A DNA stretch of 64,000 bases. Source: Amblyomma americanum. Its lineage: Eukaryota > Arthropoda > Arachnida > Ixodida > Ixodidae. Below are positions 44,756 to 57,128 of this stretch, piece after piece. Within the stretch, counting starts at the first letter, position 1, and the number at the start of each line of letters is the position of its first letter. The translations under genes and the position numbers were made by a program. Under the pieces are notes generated by a model. It did not search any database. It saw only the letters and a program-made list of their open reading frames with translations, and was not told the origin of the DNA. The stretch lies in contig NC_135497.1 in NCBI RefSeq assembly GCF_052857255.1, forward strand, positions 546,258,531 through 546,322,530, read 5' to 3'.

Positions 44756-45994
44756 GCACTTGGGGCGCACCTATATAGCGGGGAAAAGCACTGAGCACGT
44801 TGGCGAGCGGCTGCAGTCGATGTCACCAGTAGAAGCTACGTGCTCGCGGCAGCAGTCCTGCTCAAGTCTTTTTCCCCTTTGAGTACGCAATGCCATATTC
44901 AGGCGCACGCAAGTATTCCTGTTGATGGGAACTGCAGGCTCGTGCAGTTCTTGAGGCAGCAGCCTTTATAAATTCTAGCGACATTGGGACGATCCAGTTG
45001 CCAGGCGTGCCAGCGTTTGCTGCAGTTACTTCAAATCGTTATGCGTTGAGTTTTTCTTTGTGAAAGTAATTCGCAAGTCCCAAACAACATTCCTATAGTA
45101 ATAAACGCGACATCTGTTAACTTAGCGCTTATTGTATAGTTTCGAAAAAATAACAGATTTTACTAGTTTAAATAAATATCTGGGGTGCTATTAAGGTTCA
45201 GTGTAATTAACCGCACAATTCATGGCGCTATGCAAGAATATATTGCTTGAACTTCTTAAGTGATAGCTCAGTAGTTCAACAAGAGCCTTTTGTGCCCATT
45301 TTGCGAAACACAGTACCGGAACCAATTATATTGGCAGTGTCGCAGCAATTCCGCCTCTTACATCGTCTCTCGTGCAATACTAAAGGCGGAAAGCCCTCTT
45401 TAATGACTGAAGTCTACCGGTTCTGGCCGCGCGTAAATATTAAAGTGCAACATTCTTTTAAGCGACACGCATGAATAGATTTGGCCACATGAACTGCCTC
45501 GGGTTTTGTGCCGAGCAGTATGTTTGCAACTTAAAACATCACTGGTGCTCGCCGTATAAACATTCCGTGCTTCCTCACCTCTCAATAACGTTCTTGTCAT
45601 CCCGATTGCACAAGAACTTAGGTAGCATCCTGTTAGCTCTTGTTCATGGCTGCATAAATATTGCGCTCTATCTACGATACCTGCTTGATTGCAGAGTAGC
45701 CTGCTTGCATGGCAATATATATCTTCTTTGAAATGATGTCCGTGTAAAGCTGAAGTGTGAGGGGTGTTGCGCAAGTTTGCCTTCCAAGATGGAACTCTTC
45801 CTCAAGTGACTTAATTAAAAGAAGCTAGTTTTGAATAAAACTTTGGAGTGCCTCTTTCCCAGGAGCACATCCCATTTTTATATGGCTCCCATCAGTAGTG
45901 ATGTGTCAGTGCACGATAGTTTCCTTCATAAATGTACGATTGTGAGTGGTGACTAAGACGGCGCACTACCTCGCTCAGCAAGGTGGAAATTTGG
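44756..45994. other. Intronic, no other exon recognised
   Basis: This follows the LIM exon donor. Frames up to 124 codons on the minus strand are not family-like. No LIM2-type motif (C..C....P.E.V.RA) was found on the plus strand from here to the window end. Confidence 0.45.
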
Positions 45995-46005
45995 GCGAGT
46001 TGGTA

Positions 46006-46560
46006 AGTGTTCATTTTCGCTCTCAGCGCAACACGAACGGGACACAAGACGAAGGACTAGCACAAACAGGCGCTGACTATCAACTGGTTTTTTATTGAAG
46101 AACGAAAGGCGTATAAATACAAACAGTGAACTACTTATCAATCAACAAAAGTTATCTGGAAGGCACGTGTGAGGTCAAATAGCTCAATTCCCTCTCGGAT
46201 AACGTTATGGAAGGGCTGCTGATACATTTTGCGCCGTTGTGGTAAATATAAAAAGCTTCCATTACCTCGCGTTCCGACATAACAATAAATTTCTACGCGA
46301 GGTAATGGAAGCTGTTATATTTACCACAACGGCGCAAAATGTATCAGCAGCCCTTATATAACGTTATCCGAGAGGGAAATGAGCTGTCTGACCTCCCACG
46401 TGCCTTCCAGATAACTTTCGTTGATTGATAGGTAGTTCACTGTTTGTATTTATACGCTTTTCGTTCTTCAATAAAAAACCAGTTGATAGTCAGCGCCTGT
46501 TTGTGCTAGTCCTTCGTCTTGTATCCCGTTCGTGTTGCGCTGAGAGCGAAAATGAGCACT
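46006..46560. mobile_element. Head-to-head inverted repeat, probable Penelope-like tails
   Basis: Arms 46006-46271 and 46296-46560 are reverse complements with few differences. They include CAGGCGCTGACTATCAACTGG on the left and its complement on the right, and meet around a 24-nt unpaired centre. Just outside the left arm is GCGAGTTGGTA (45995-46005). The same 11-mer opens the Penelope-like insertion at 56789-56799, suggesting that these arms are ends of a related element. No RT or GIY-YIG coding is present. Each arm contains the same short frame on opposite strands, an effect of the inversion and not a gene. Confidence 0.6.
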
Positions 46561-47593
46561 TCCTCGCTTCACGACGCCGGACGGGAAACGTGCATCCTTC
46601 ACATTATCTTGGGAAACAGCCAGACCCCGACACTCACTGTTACGCAGTGAAGAGCACCGGTTTGACACGAGTGCATCGAATCGCTATGGGGCTCGTGGGA
46701 GACAAAGCGCACCTTCATTTAAATTACAGTTACACAATAAAATGCGTGCCAACAGTGACCGTGGCAGTCGGTTGATTGTGAGACCACAGTGGCTGCTGTG
46801 CCGTCTTGCAACGTTCAGGAACTCGTGGCATGCTCACTTGCCATAGATGGTCCGTCACTTGCCACGCTGCGCCTCTTGTTCCGTGCTTTTATGAGGGAAA
46901 CCTTGGCTGTCGCTGCGCTTGAATAAGTACACCCAAGCCATGAGTGTGTGCCCCTATTTAAAATAACATTTCTAAAGTGTTTTGGGCCCTTAAGCAGCGG
47001 AAGACTTGCTGGAGCGACTTAAGCCTTCACAAGGACAAGTTGCATCTTGCACAATGGAATTCTACAGTTGCGAGTTTTTTTTTAAAGCAATCGTGCATAG
47101 CTTGCAGTGCTGCCAAAGTTTAAACAAACACTGCTGTAAAATAACTCAAATTGTTTATTTTCACGAATCGCATGTCGCATTCGACACAGATGACGCGACG
47201 ACGAATAATGAGACTATGCCATTCCAAAAGCCAAATGCGTGCATACATATATATTTAACATTCCTGGAAATCTGTGCAACCAGACCGAAGATATGTCATC
47301 ACAGGCACTTCGGCATGCAATATCAATTTCAAGAAACATGCGTAGAGCATTTTCCTGCCCTTGTCTGCTCACCACAACTATATAAATAGTAATATACAGC
47401 CGGTCAACTGCCCCTCCAACGTCAGGCCGCCTTCCACATCTCTGGATTGGCATCGCTAAGCGCAGCTAGTTGATGCACTAAACTCGTCTGCACCCTGCTG
47501 ACACGTTCTTTGTTGAGCACGAAAAAACTTCGTTGAACGCACCCCATTCAAGCCCCGTAATAAGAATAGGTAATAAGAGAGCGAGGGAATGCC
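46561..47593. other. Non-coding, no gene recognised
   Basis: Frames up to 127 codons without resemblance. Confidence 0.4.
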
Positions 47594-47795
47594 ACCGCGG
47601 TGGCTCTGCTGCGCTTATGGTGCTCGCTGCTTCGACCACGGCGGCGGCGGCGAAATGCCAAGGGCCCGTGTAGCGTGAGATGGCGTTAAAAAACCTTAGT
47701 GGTCGACCTTATAAGGATCCCTCCACTAAGACGTCCCTCATAGCCTGGGTTGCTTTGGGACGTTAAGCCCCATAAAGCCTAAAACCAAACCCGCG
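47594..47795 (+). mobile_element. Diverged Ruka-type SINE
   Basis: CCACCGCGGTGGCTCTGCTG at the left corresponds to the tRNA-like head, and the end ACGTCCCTCATAGCCTGGGT...GGGACGTTAAGCCCC is the Ruka tail. The middle is shortened and rearranged relative to the 59.8-kb copy, with a BamHI-like GGATCC segment. Target duplications were not identified. Confidence 0.7.
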
Positions 47796-50333
47796 GCGGC
47801 AGAACCTTGTTAGGTGCGGCGACATTGATGCCACCGAGTTTGACGCTCGCACGCAGTGGGTTACGTCATTCGCTGACACGGCAGGTGCGATATGACGCTG
47901 TCGTGATTGCCGAAGTATTCAGCTCAGCGGAATCACTCGTGGTGATAGTTTATTAGGAGCTAGGCAGGATCATGAGGATCCATAGCGTCCGAACCCTTAT
48001 TCTTCTAAGCAGGAACGATAGTTAATTACTGTTGAAGGCATGCTCTCCAAACAGGGACTCTTTGCACGCTGCTATGCTCCAACGGTACCCTTCAGAGAAA
48101 TTAAACCGCAAAATACATGAAAATTTTTCCCAACTTCTAAATCTCACAGAACACTTCCAGGCAGTACGTTTATGTATCCATTCTTCACTTTTTACTATTG
48201 CTAAAGCCACATTCGTACAGTTGACTATCTCAGCACCTCGCACGGTTGGCTATTGTTTGATTGTTTGAAATCTTGACTGCATTGTTTTCATACAAGGGGT
48301 AGGTAGAAACGCGCACCCACTAAACAGGCACTGTACTGGGACTATCATAACGGGTAGCCCTGTGTTTTCGCGCTGTTTCTTTCTAGCATCATAAAAAAAC
48401 GAAAGTGTCTTGGGCGTTTTCAAGGGACGACACCTCTGGTTGGCAAGACCCGGTGACCGCGCTCGCATCTTAGCTCGGTTTCTGGCAGCGTACGCAAGTA
48501 TAAAGAACCGCCATAGCGACCCACTACTTAGGCATTTTTTCTCACTGAGAGCAAAACAGGTTCAGAAGTTTACGGGCGATGCAAACATCTTTTGCTCCCT
48601 TTCATGTGTTGTGACGAGAGTCATCGTGCCCCCCAAAAGCAGCGCCCTCTGCAGTCCTTCCCTCCGACCGTTTCCCGGCGCAGCGGGCGCGCAGAGTTCG
48701 AAGCCTCGATGGCTTCCGAGCCATGCCTTCCTAATGGCCCCATGAATATATTCGCGCAGCGCGAGCGCGCCGTAATCCCCGCCCTCCAAATACGCGTATA
48801 ACCTGGCTGCGTTGCCAGGCGTATATATCTTGCCTGCTTCGAGGCTCGCTGAGGCACGCGGTGGAGCTTCGAGCGGGCGCCAGATTTACGATTTCCACCA
48901 GCGCCGTTTCGAGGGAAGACAACGGCGAGAAGAACTTTCCCGGAATCTGCGTGCTTAGGCCTGCTTATCTCTCCCCTTCTCGCTTTCGTGTCATCACCTA
49001 TTGGTTCCTTTCACCCACCTTCCTGCATATGCGTTTCTTCCAGGGGACGAAGGCAATTTCCGGAGCCCTTCCTTTATCGAGGTAAATGTACCGTCATTTC
49101 TTCGCGTCCCATAAGCGCTGGTCTGTCAGAAGCAGCGTTTCATTGTAGCCCGGAGGGTGAGGAGAGAATTACGCACTTAGGCGAAATGGGAGAGCGTAGG
49201 GAAGAGAGGAGCAGACAAAAAAAAAAACTTTTCCCCCCTAGATATTGACGACAGAGCATGGTATACAGTTGCAGTCTGTATGCGTAAGCGTTACAGCGTC
49301 ACCAATTCTCAACGCCAGCCCCTTGCTGCTGCCCCTTTACTTACTTGATAGGAAATGCCCGCGAATAACCGTGCCGACTTCTTTGAGAGGTGCGGGAGAT
49401 TTCTGGAATTCCGCAGCCGAAGGTCGCTGCCGTCCTATTGAAAGTGCGAGGGCAAATCCGATTATCGGTTTCGGCTGTAATAGTGCCGTGCAGTGAACTG
49501 AGGCATTCTCGCGGTTCTTGTGAAGTGCCAGAAGGCATTTTGTTGGAACTAGTTTTCTTGGGATCGTTACCTTCTCCGTCTTTTTTACTTGACGTTCCTT
49601 AAGGGCGATGCGAGTCCTCTATACACGAGCAGTGATTGATGGCTGACATTTCTGTGCACTTGTAATGAAAGCCAAATTTAATGCTAGCCATGCTTTGCTC
49701 ACAGGATTTGTGTTGTGTAAAGGAACTTCACGCGATGAGAAAACCGCAGAGGCTGAGGGAGAGCTGCACAGAAAAGTCTGACTACTCAGAGCAGCCGTCC
49801 TCAGCGCTTGTATCACTCAAGTTCCTACACGGTAAGCACAGCCCGCAGGTGGCGTGTACTCAGTGCCCAGAACTCCAGAATAACATACTTGTGTGCGTAT
49901 GTTTCCGGGCGTGGTGGTTACTAAAAAACCTGCTGCAGGGCGGCTACGCGTCCTGAGGTCATCTGTGATGCAGGACTAGGAAAATGAATGGCCCTTGCCT
50001 CAGAAAACGCACGTGAGCACTCGTCACATCAGTGCGGAAGGAACGCAATGTATGAGCATCTCACTACGCCTTTAAGTGGCATACGCGCCGGTCTACACAA
50101 ACTGGTTGTTTGGCCACCTTTCTATACCTGGTAACAAAATATCGATAAGAGATTTCAGAGGTAGCGTGAACGTGCTGATGCTTTAAAGAAGTCAGAAGTG
50201 GAACCTTTCTTAAATTGGGAGATTTTTCCTCTTTCTCTGCCTGGTGAAGGACAGTCGTTTCGCGACGGCTGTTATACGTTCTGTAGACATGTAAAGTTAC
50301 CGGGCTCTGTGTACAGACAGAGCGGGTTAATGG
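47796..50333. other. No gene recognised; CpG-rich block at 48620-48960
   Basis: The block at 48620-48960 is CpG-dense with GTATATAT at 48821 and short frames on both strands, so a promoter is possible. The rest has frames up to 91 codons with no resemblance to known proteins. A decayed copy of unknown repeat may lie at 49360-49480. Confidence 0.35.
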
Positions 50334-50998
<665 letters not shown>

Positions 50999-51226
50999 AT
51001 AGCTTAACGGAAGTGTCGGCTCTGGCAGTCTTGATGCCATAAGTAGCATAAGAGGGCTCTCGCACAGTTTCCGCCCTCGCCGTTAGATGACGTTCTACGT
51101 CACACTTGCGGTATTACAGGACGTGCTACGTCCACCGCTATAAACGAGGGTAGCGCTGGTGAACACTCTCAAGGCTCGCTTACACGCAAAACATAAATAC
51201 CCACGAAAGCAGCAGATTGGACAGCT

Positions 51227-51300
51227 GTCGCCGTAGCTCAGTTGGTAAGAGCACCGGACGCGATATTCGGAGGTCGTGGGTTCGTATCCCACCGGCGGCA
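51227..51300 (+). tRNA. tRNA-like sequence 1 (non-canonical)
   Basis: Acceptor GTCGCCG pairs with CGGCGGC. The D stem GCTC/GAGC, the anticodon stem CCGGA/TTCGG, the T stem GTGGG/CCCAC with TTC loop and the discriminator A are all present. The anticodon loop is CGCGATA, with G where every normal tRNA has U33, so normal decoding is doubtful. TTTTTT follows shortly downstream as a possible Pol III terminator. Probably a tRNA-derived element and not a working tRNA. Confidence 0.55.
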
Positions 51301-51696
51301 TGGTTGTTTTTTCTGCTGCTTTATAAGTCATTTTCTTTAAAAAAAAATTGATTGGTACTAGATATTAAAAAAAAGAAACATTCCCCTATGCAACCTGATT
51401 TCGGTGACTGTTGGCTTCCTTAATATGTTTGTCAAACGAGCCCCTCACTTCATTTGCCTTGTCTGCTAATAGCTTAACGGGGGTATCGGCTCTGGCAGTC
51501 TTGATGCCATAGGTAGCATAAGAGGGCTCTCGCACAGTTTCCGCCCTCGCCGTTAGATGACGTTCTACGTCACACTTGCGGTATTACAGGACGTGCTACC
51601 TCCACCGCTATGGACGAGGGTGGCGCTGGTGAACACTCTCAAGGTTCGCTTACACGCAAAACATAAATACCAACGAAAGCAGTAGATTGGACAGCC

Positions 51697-51770
51697 GTCG
51701 CCGTAGCTCAGTTGGTAAGAGCACCGGACGCGATATTCGGACGTCGTGGGTTCGGATCCCACCGGCGGCA
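51697..51770 (+). tRNA. tRNA-like sequence 2 (non-canonical)
   Basis: Same fold as the copy at 51227 with two changes (AGGTCGTGGG to ACGTCGTGGG; T-loop TTCGGAT). The anticodon loop is again CGCGATA. A T6 run follows. Confidence 0.55.
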
Positions 51771-52170
51771 TGATTGTTTTTTCTGCTGCTTTATAAGTCA
51801 TTTTCTTTTAAAGAAAACAAATTGATTGGTACTAGATATTAAAAAAAAGAAACATTCCCCTATGCACCCTGATTTCGGTGACTGTTGGCTTCCTTAATAT
51901 GTTTGTCAAACGAGCCCCTCACTTCATTTGCCTTGTCTGCTAATAGCTTAACGGGGGTATCGGCTCTGGCAGTCTTGATGCCATAGGTAGCATAAGAGGG
52001 CTTTCGCACAGTTTCCGCCCTCGCCGTTAGATGGCGTTCTACGTCACACTTGCGGTATTACAGGACGTGCTACGTTCACCGCTATGGACGAGTGTGGCGC
52101 TGGTGAACACTCTCAAGGTTCGCTTACACTCAAAACATAAATACCCACGAAAGCAGCAGATTGGACAGCC

Positions 52171-52244
52171 GTCGCCGTAGCTCAGTTGGTAAGAGCACCG
52201 GACGCGATATTTGGAGGTCGTGCGTTCGGGTCCCACCGGTGGCA
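52171..52244 (+). tRNA. tRNA-like sequence 3 (non-canonical, more decayed)
   Basis: Carries changes in the anticodon stem (TTTGG), T stem (GTGCG) and acceptor (CGGTGGC), which weaken pairing. It is the most eroded of the three. Confidence 0.5.
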
Positions 52245-52374
52245 TGGTTGTTTTTTCTGCTGCTTTATAAATCATTTTCTTTAAAAAAAGAACTAATTGA
52301 TTGGCACTAGATATTTAAAAAAATAAAAAAAGAAACATTCCCCTATGCACCCTGATTTCGGTACTGTTGGCTTC

Positions 52375-52820
<446 letters not shown>

Positions 52821-52823
52821 ACA

Positions 52824-54760
52824 CAGTATAACAAAGTTTAACGACGCTTCTTGAAGAAACATTTAGTTGTTATTGAGTGCCTGCAGCCTAAGTACTCAGA
52901 ACAAGGAATGCCATATAGCTGGAGACTCCTACCGTATTTGTGTGCATGACGCCGCCAACCATATGAAAGGCGATTTGGGTCAAAAGCCCAAATCATTCAG
53001 GCTTTTGAAGCGAAAGATAAGGTGCAGCCTGTCCCGTGAATGGCAAAGCTGTTTCCTGGCCTTCCCCATCGCAGTCTTCCGAGCACATTCTCTCAAAACG
53101 TTGATCTCTAACCTTGCCTGGCCGAGGCTTTGTGATGCAGTGAAAACCTGGCTCCCGTGTGCGCCGTGAAGCGCGGCTGCGGATAAATCCGCAATAAACG
53201 TGAGTATACAGCCGCTTCCACCTCATTTCGTCTGGCCGTATAAGCTTTAAAAAATAAAGAGCGTTCAGGCGAAAGGCCGACGTGACGCAGCAGCGCCGAC
53301 CAGAGAAGCGCTGCCTCGAGTTGGTCGCTTTTAGCGCTTGTTCTTCTTGGCAGCGTTTTTTAAACAGAGCATACGGAGGGGGATCTCGCCTGAGCGAGCG
53401 CGCTGCAGTGACCGCACATTCAGGGATTCGGTTTCATGGCGTTAACTCTGCCCTCCTCTGCCTTTGTAGGAGTGATTCGCGTGTCTGGCGAACGGCTTGA
53501 AGCAAGTGTGAATGTGGGACACGCTGAAAATTCGCAACCGCTCTTTATATCAGCTAGAAATTTTGGAATCGCTGTAAGCGTTGCGGAGCACATCGTTTTC
53601 CAAGGCCGCCATACAATGATCGCTTGTACTGGCTCGATAAGAAGCAAGTTGCTTTGATTTTGCTATGATGGGTATTTGTGACGCGATTGTAAAGCGATGC
53701 TAGCATTGTCTCAAATAGGTAGCGCGCGCTTCTTGAGCAGTTAAATGCGTCAAATTTTGCCACTTTCCTGGCAGAGTTGTTGGACTCATATAAGTGAATG
53801 CATTTCTTAAGTTAACTCTAAGCTCCAAAACACATGGCACCAAGTATGTGCACTTCTGTAACGAACAGATTATCTCGTCGTGAGAGCGTTATGCGGCGTC
53901 GCTTATCCCCACGTCGTCAGAGGCGAGGAATAAGCCACGAGTTAAGCCAGGATGGCGTTTCGTGCAGCGCAATAAAAGGAGGATGGCGCCCTTTAGAGAG
54001 CTGCTGGAGGGAGCCGAGAAAGCCAAAAAATATCGCAAACAATACAATACAACTCTGCAAGACTAGGTGAGCGACGCGTGCTTTAATAATCAGACAGCAG
54101 ACGTGGCGCGAGGGTGAATGGCGGAGGAAAGTCGGAAGGTCTTTCCCACGCGGCCACACGAAGGGCACGGAAGCGTGAAACAGGCTCGCCGGACACGGAA
54201 CCGCACAGCGAAAAGAACTTTGCTTCACCGCTTGGGCAGCACCGGCACGTATCGATTGAGTCAGGGTGTTTGCAGTGCGACTGCCTATACTGTACACATC
54301 GCTGTGTCTTCTGAAACCACCGGTTGATGCTTGCCTGTCAGGAAGAAAGTGCCTCACCCAGTCGAGAAAAAGATAACCTCATGAATGAAGCTGTCGTGAA
54401 CAGGCATGGGCAGCATTGAAGACACGTGTATCTTCGATATATTTTGAGCATCGGTACTAGGTATCGCTTGCCAAAGATGAAAGTATTGGAGTATCGGTAT
54501 CGAAAGTGCACTTCAAGTGTATCGTGTATTTGAACAATACTCGATAGTAAAAAAAAGTCTGCCGCACAATTTGAGGCTGCTGCGAGTCAGGCTTTCAGCC
54601 GGCGGCGCTCGCTCAGCTGGCAGCGCACTGAAAAAAGGAAATAATTACGAAGAGACGATGTCAAGGCCTTTGGCCCACTTTGCCATCGTTCTTCCTACGT
54701 TGTTTGTTTGGCAGACAGATGACATAATTGTATGTTGCGCTTCTGCACACTCGGTGACAG
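52824..54760. other. No gene recognised; possible LTR-like parts
   Basis: AATAAACGTGAG near 53192 and TGTAACGAACAGATTATC near 53857 look like pieces of LTRs, but no partner LTR or coding was found. A 146-codon minus frame (53917-54357) is not family-like and is opposed by plus frames of similar length. Confidence 0.3.
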
Positions 54761-55072
54761 AAAAAAAATACTTTTTTGAAGAAAGAAAATGGCGCAGTAA
54801 CTCTCTCACATCTCAGTGGACACCTGAACCGCGCCGTAAGGGAAGGCACAAAAGAGGGAGTGAAAGAAGAATGGTTGAAAGTGGTGCCGTAGTGGAGGGC
54901 TCCGGAGTAATTTCGACCACCTGGGGCTTTCTAACGAGAACTGACATCGCATAGCACACGGGTGCCTTTGGCGTTTGGCCTCCATTCAAAAGCGGCCGCC
55001 ACGGCCGAGTTCGAACCCGGGCATTGTGGCTCTGTAGTCGAGCGCGCTAACCACTGAGGCACCGCTGCGAGT
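54761..55072 (-). mobile_element. Tick SINE family B, near full length
   Basis: The tail side (TTTTTTGAAGAAAGAAAATG) is left and the tRNA-like head is right (complement of a GGTTAGCGCGCT...GGGTTCGAACTCGG order). GGTGACAGAA (54753-54762) and GGTGATAGAA (55073-55082) may be a 10-bp target duplication with one mismatch. Confidence 0.85.
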
Positions 55073-55082
55073 GGTGATAGAA

Positions 55083-55619
55083 GGGACAAGGCAGAGTGTA
55101 CTTTATGGCACAAAGAACACCCCTTCATGACTGTATTAAGTTTCAGTCGTTTCTATCATAAATGCAAACGACTGCAACTGGAAACTTTCGCCTGCATGCT
55201 CAGGAGCTTGCAGAACGTTTGTGTTTAGTTTTTAAGCAGGATAAAAGTCACGCACTCTACCACACGCAGGTTGATGGGTTCATCAGCGCCAGCAGCGTAA
55301 AATGCATCATCTGACGCACTCCTTGCATTTGCAGGTTGCAATGCTACAACAAGCCGTAGTTACCACGATGCGCTAGTAAAACTTTAGTTCCTTTACTATA
55401 TCTCGAGCACTCTCGAGTGGACGTGGCTATGCTTCACTCTTATCCGTTGATAAAAATTCAAGGGAAGCTTAAGCTCCGCGTTAAGAGAGAGACGCGATAG
55501 TGTCAATGGGTGCTCAGGTCTGGGGTCCTTTTTGCATATCACATCGCAAACAAGAATGGTGTTATTTCTAAGCGAAAGCTTCACTACGCTAGCTTGTAAC
55601 TATTTCGCGGTGCATGTGG
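55083..55619. other. Non-coding, no gene recognised
   Basis: Spacer between SINEs; nothing identified. Confidence 0.4.
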
Positions 55620-55654
55620 TTTTGACCTTCAAATGAGCCAGAGGTCAAACCCCT

Positions 55655-56103
55655 TACGACGTGGTTCGGGTGTGTCCCGGTATATGTGAGAAAGTTACTA
55701 CGCCATTTGAAAATTGGTTTTTGGAGAAAGGAAATGGCGCAGTATCTGTCTCACATATCGGCGGACACCCGAAGCACGCCGTAAGAGAAGGAATAAAGGA
55801 GGGACTAAGAGATGAAAAGAGGAAAGGGGTGCCGTAGTGGAGGGCTCCGGAATAAGTTCGACTACCTGGGGATATTTAACGTGCACTGACATCGCACAGC
55901 ACACGGGCGCCTTAGCGTTTCGCCTTCATCGAAACACGGCCGCCACGGTCGGGTTCCTACCCGGGTACTACGGATCTGTAGCCTAGAGCCCTAACCACTG
56001 AGCCACTACGCGATTTCCTTTCCTTAAAACCGGTCCCGGTGTCCACCGGTATATGAGAGGTGGTTACTGCGTCATTTCCTTTGTTCAAAACCAAATTTAA
56101 AAA
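55655..56103 (+). mobile_element. Older plus-strand SINE family B tail pieces, interrupted
   Basis: TGTGTCCCGGTATATGTGAG (left of the SINE at 55709) and GGTGTCCACCGGTATATGAG with GTCATTTCCTTTGTTCAAAA (56017-56100) are plus-strand pieces of the family B 3' part. A minus-strand family B copy (55709-56004) sits between them with a 12-bp duplication, so the plus-strand element was already there. Confidence 0.65.
55709..56004 (-). mobile_element. Tick SINE family B with 12-bp TSD
   Basis: Full-length minus-strand copy: tail AAATTGGTTTTTGGAG, body ATGGCGCAGTATCTGTCTC and a tRNA-like head with a B-box complement GGGTTCCTACCC (decayed). It is flanked by ACTACGCCATTT (55697-55708) and ACTACGCGATTT (56005-56016), one mismatch. 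Confidence 0.88.
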
Positions 56104-56414
56104 TAATAATAATTGGTTTTGGGGAAAGGAAATGGCGCAGTATCTGTCTCATATATCGTTGGACACCTGAACCGCGCTGTAAGGGAAGGGTTAAAGGAGG
56201 GAGTGAAAGAAGAAAGGAAGAAGAGGTGCCGTAGTGGAGGGCTCCAGAATAATTTCGACCACCTGGGGATGTTTAACGTGCACTGACATCGCACAGCACA
56301 CGGGCGCCTTAGCGTTTTTCCTCCATAAAAACGCAGCCGCCGCGGTCGGGTTCGAACCCGGGAACTACGGATCAGTAATCAAGCGCCCTAACCACTGAGC
56401 CACCGCGGCGGGGC
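56104..56414 (-). mobile_element. Tick SINE family B with perfect 13-bp TSD
   Basis: The tail (AAT)n ATTGGTTTTGGGG is left, and the complete head complement, including GGGTTCGAACCCGGG and CACTGAGCCACCGCGGCGG, is right. CCAAATTTAAAAA at 56091-56103 and 56415-56427 is a perfect target duplication. The target is the tail of the older plus-strand copy. An intact B box makes this the best-preserved copy here. Confidence 0.92.
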
Positions 56415-56439
56415 CCAAATTTAAAAACCAATCTTCAAT

Positions 56440-56580
56440 TTTTTCCGAAAGGAAAGGAAAGGCACATAACTAGCTCCCTGGGAGGGTGGACACATCATTC
56501 GCTCTTTAAGGTACGTGGCTAGTGACAGATGTGCGCTGAATGCGTTTGCATTCACAACATTCTAGCATAAACGCGGCACT
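56440..56580. repeat. Repeat family D, copy 1
   Basis: GAAAGGAAAGGCACATAACT, AGCTCCCTGGGAGGGTGGAC, then a GGTACGTGGC segment and TTGCATTCACAACATTCTAG match the copy beginning at 56645 in the same order. It is probably another interspersed tick repeat; no tRNA head was recognised. Confidence 0.6.
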
Positions 56581-56639
56581 GAAGCTATAGACCGTCGGCG
56601 CTCTTTGTATTCATTGTCATTAGCCTTGAGAACGTTCTA

Positions 56640-56775
56640 TAATAATTTTGAGGAAAGGAAAAGCACATAACTGGCTCTCTGGGTCAGCGGACGGCTCAAT
56701 CGCGCATTGAGGTACCTGGCGGTGGGGAGAGAGTGACGTGGGCTGCATGCATTAGCGCTGACAACGTTGTGGAAG
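56640..56775. repeat. Repeat family D, copy 2 (split by the Penelope insertion)
   Basis: GAAAGGAAAAGCACATAACT, GGTACCTGGCGGTGGGGAGA and GCGCTGACAACGTTGTGGAA, continuing after the insertion at 58592 as ACGTTGTGGAAGACGCGCCA. The break and duplicated AACGTTGTGGAAG show that the Penelope element inserted into this older repeat. Confidence 0.7.
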
Positions 56776-57113
56776 CGTGAATTGTTGAGCGAGTTGGTAC
56801 ATGTTGACGCGAAAAAAAAACCAGCGAGAAAAGACGCAAGACCAGAGGAAGACGCACAAAGACTGTCGCCGGACTTTGAACTGAATTTATTAAGGTTCCA
56901 CCACGTATTTATAGCCACTACTTGCGCCGGCTCACATACATGCCACATTCAACAAAGTCCGGACGTCATTGCTAGCCAGATAAAAAATTCCATTCTTTGT
57001 CAGTGAGAATGACAGATGGGTCGCTGATACAAACACGCTCGTTCTTTTTTATTAAAAACGCTTCTAACAGCTCGCGCTCGTGCCTGGTCTTCCCGCGGCC
57101 AATAATGGTAGCA
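56776..57113 (-). repeat. Inverted copy of the Penelope 3' end
   Basis: Complement of 58284-58591 plus about 30 bp with GCGAGTTGGTACATGTTGAC at its outer side. It includes the last coding segment and poly-A/T run (AAAAAAAAACCAGCGAG against CTCGCTGTTTTTTTTTT). Confidence 0.93.
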
Positions 57114-57128
57114 AAGCCTCAGCGACGG

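Noticed and set aside
44442..44798. 118-codon minus-strand ORF opposite the LIM exon
   Set aside because: Antisense shadow. The plus strand encodes a complete LIM domain with splice sites.
46006..46560. Hammerhead ribozyme as known from some Penelope-like ends
   Set aside because: I looked for the CTGANGA...GAAA core in the arms and did not find it. A covariance-model search would be decisive.
45953..46775. Two near-identical short ORFs on opposite strands
   Set aside because: Both come from the arms of the inverted repeat at 46006-46560.
51095..52275. Three similar 78-codon minus-strand ORFs suggesting a gene family
   Set aside because: They are read through the tRNA-like part of the three tandem 470-bp units. 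Similarity comes from DNA duplication and not protein constraint.
53857..54310. Solo LTR starting TGTAACGAAC
   Set aside because: Only one copy, with no clear end, target duplication or internal region.
53917..54357. 146-codon minus ORF
   Set aside because: No family resemblance and opposed by plus frames of similar quality. It may lie in an LTR-like segment, but no partner LTR was found.
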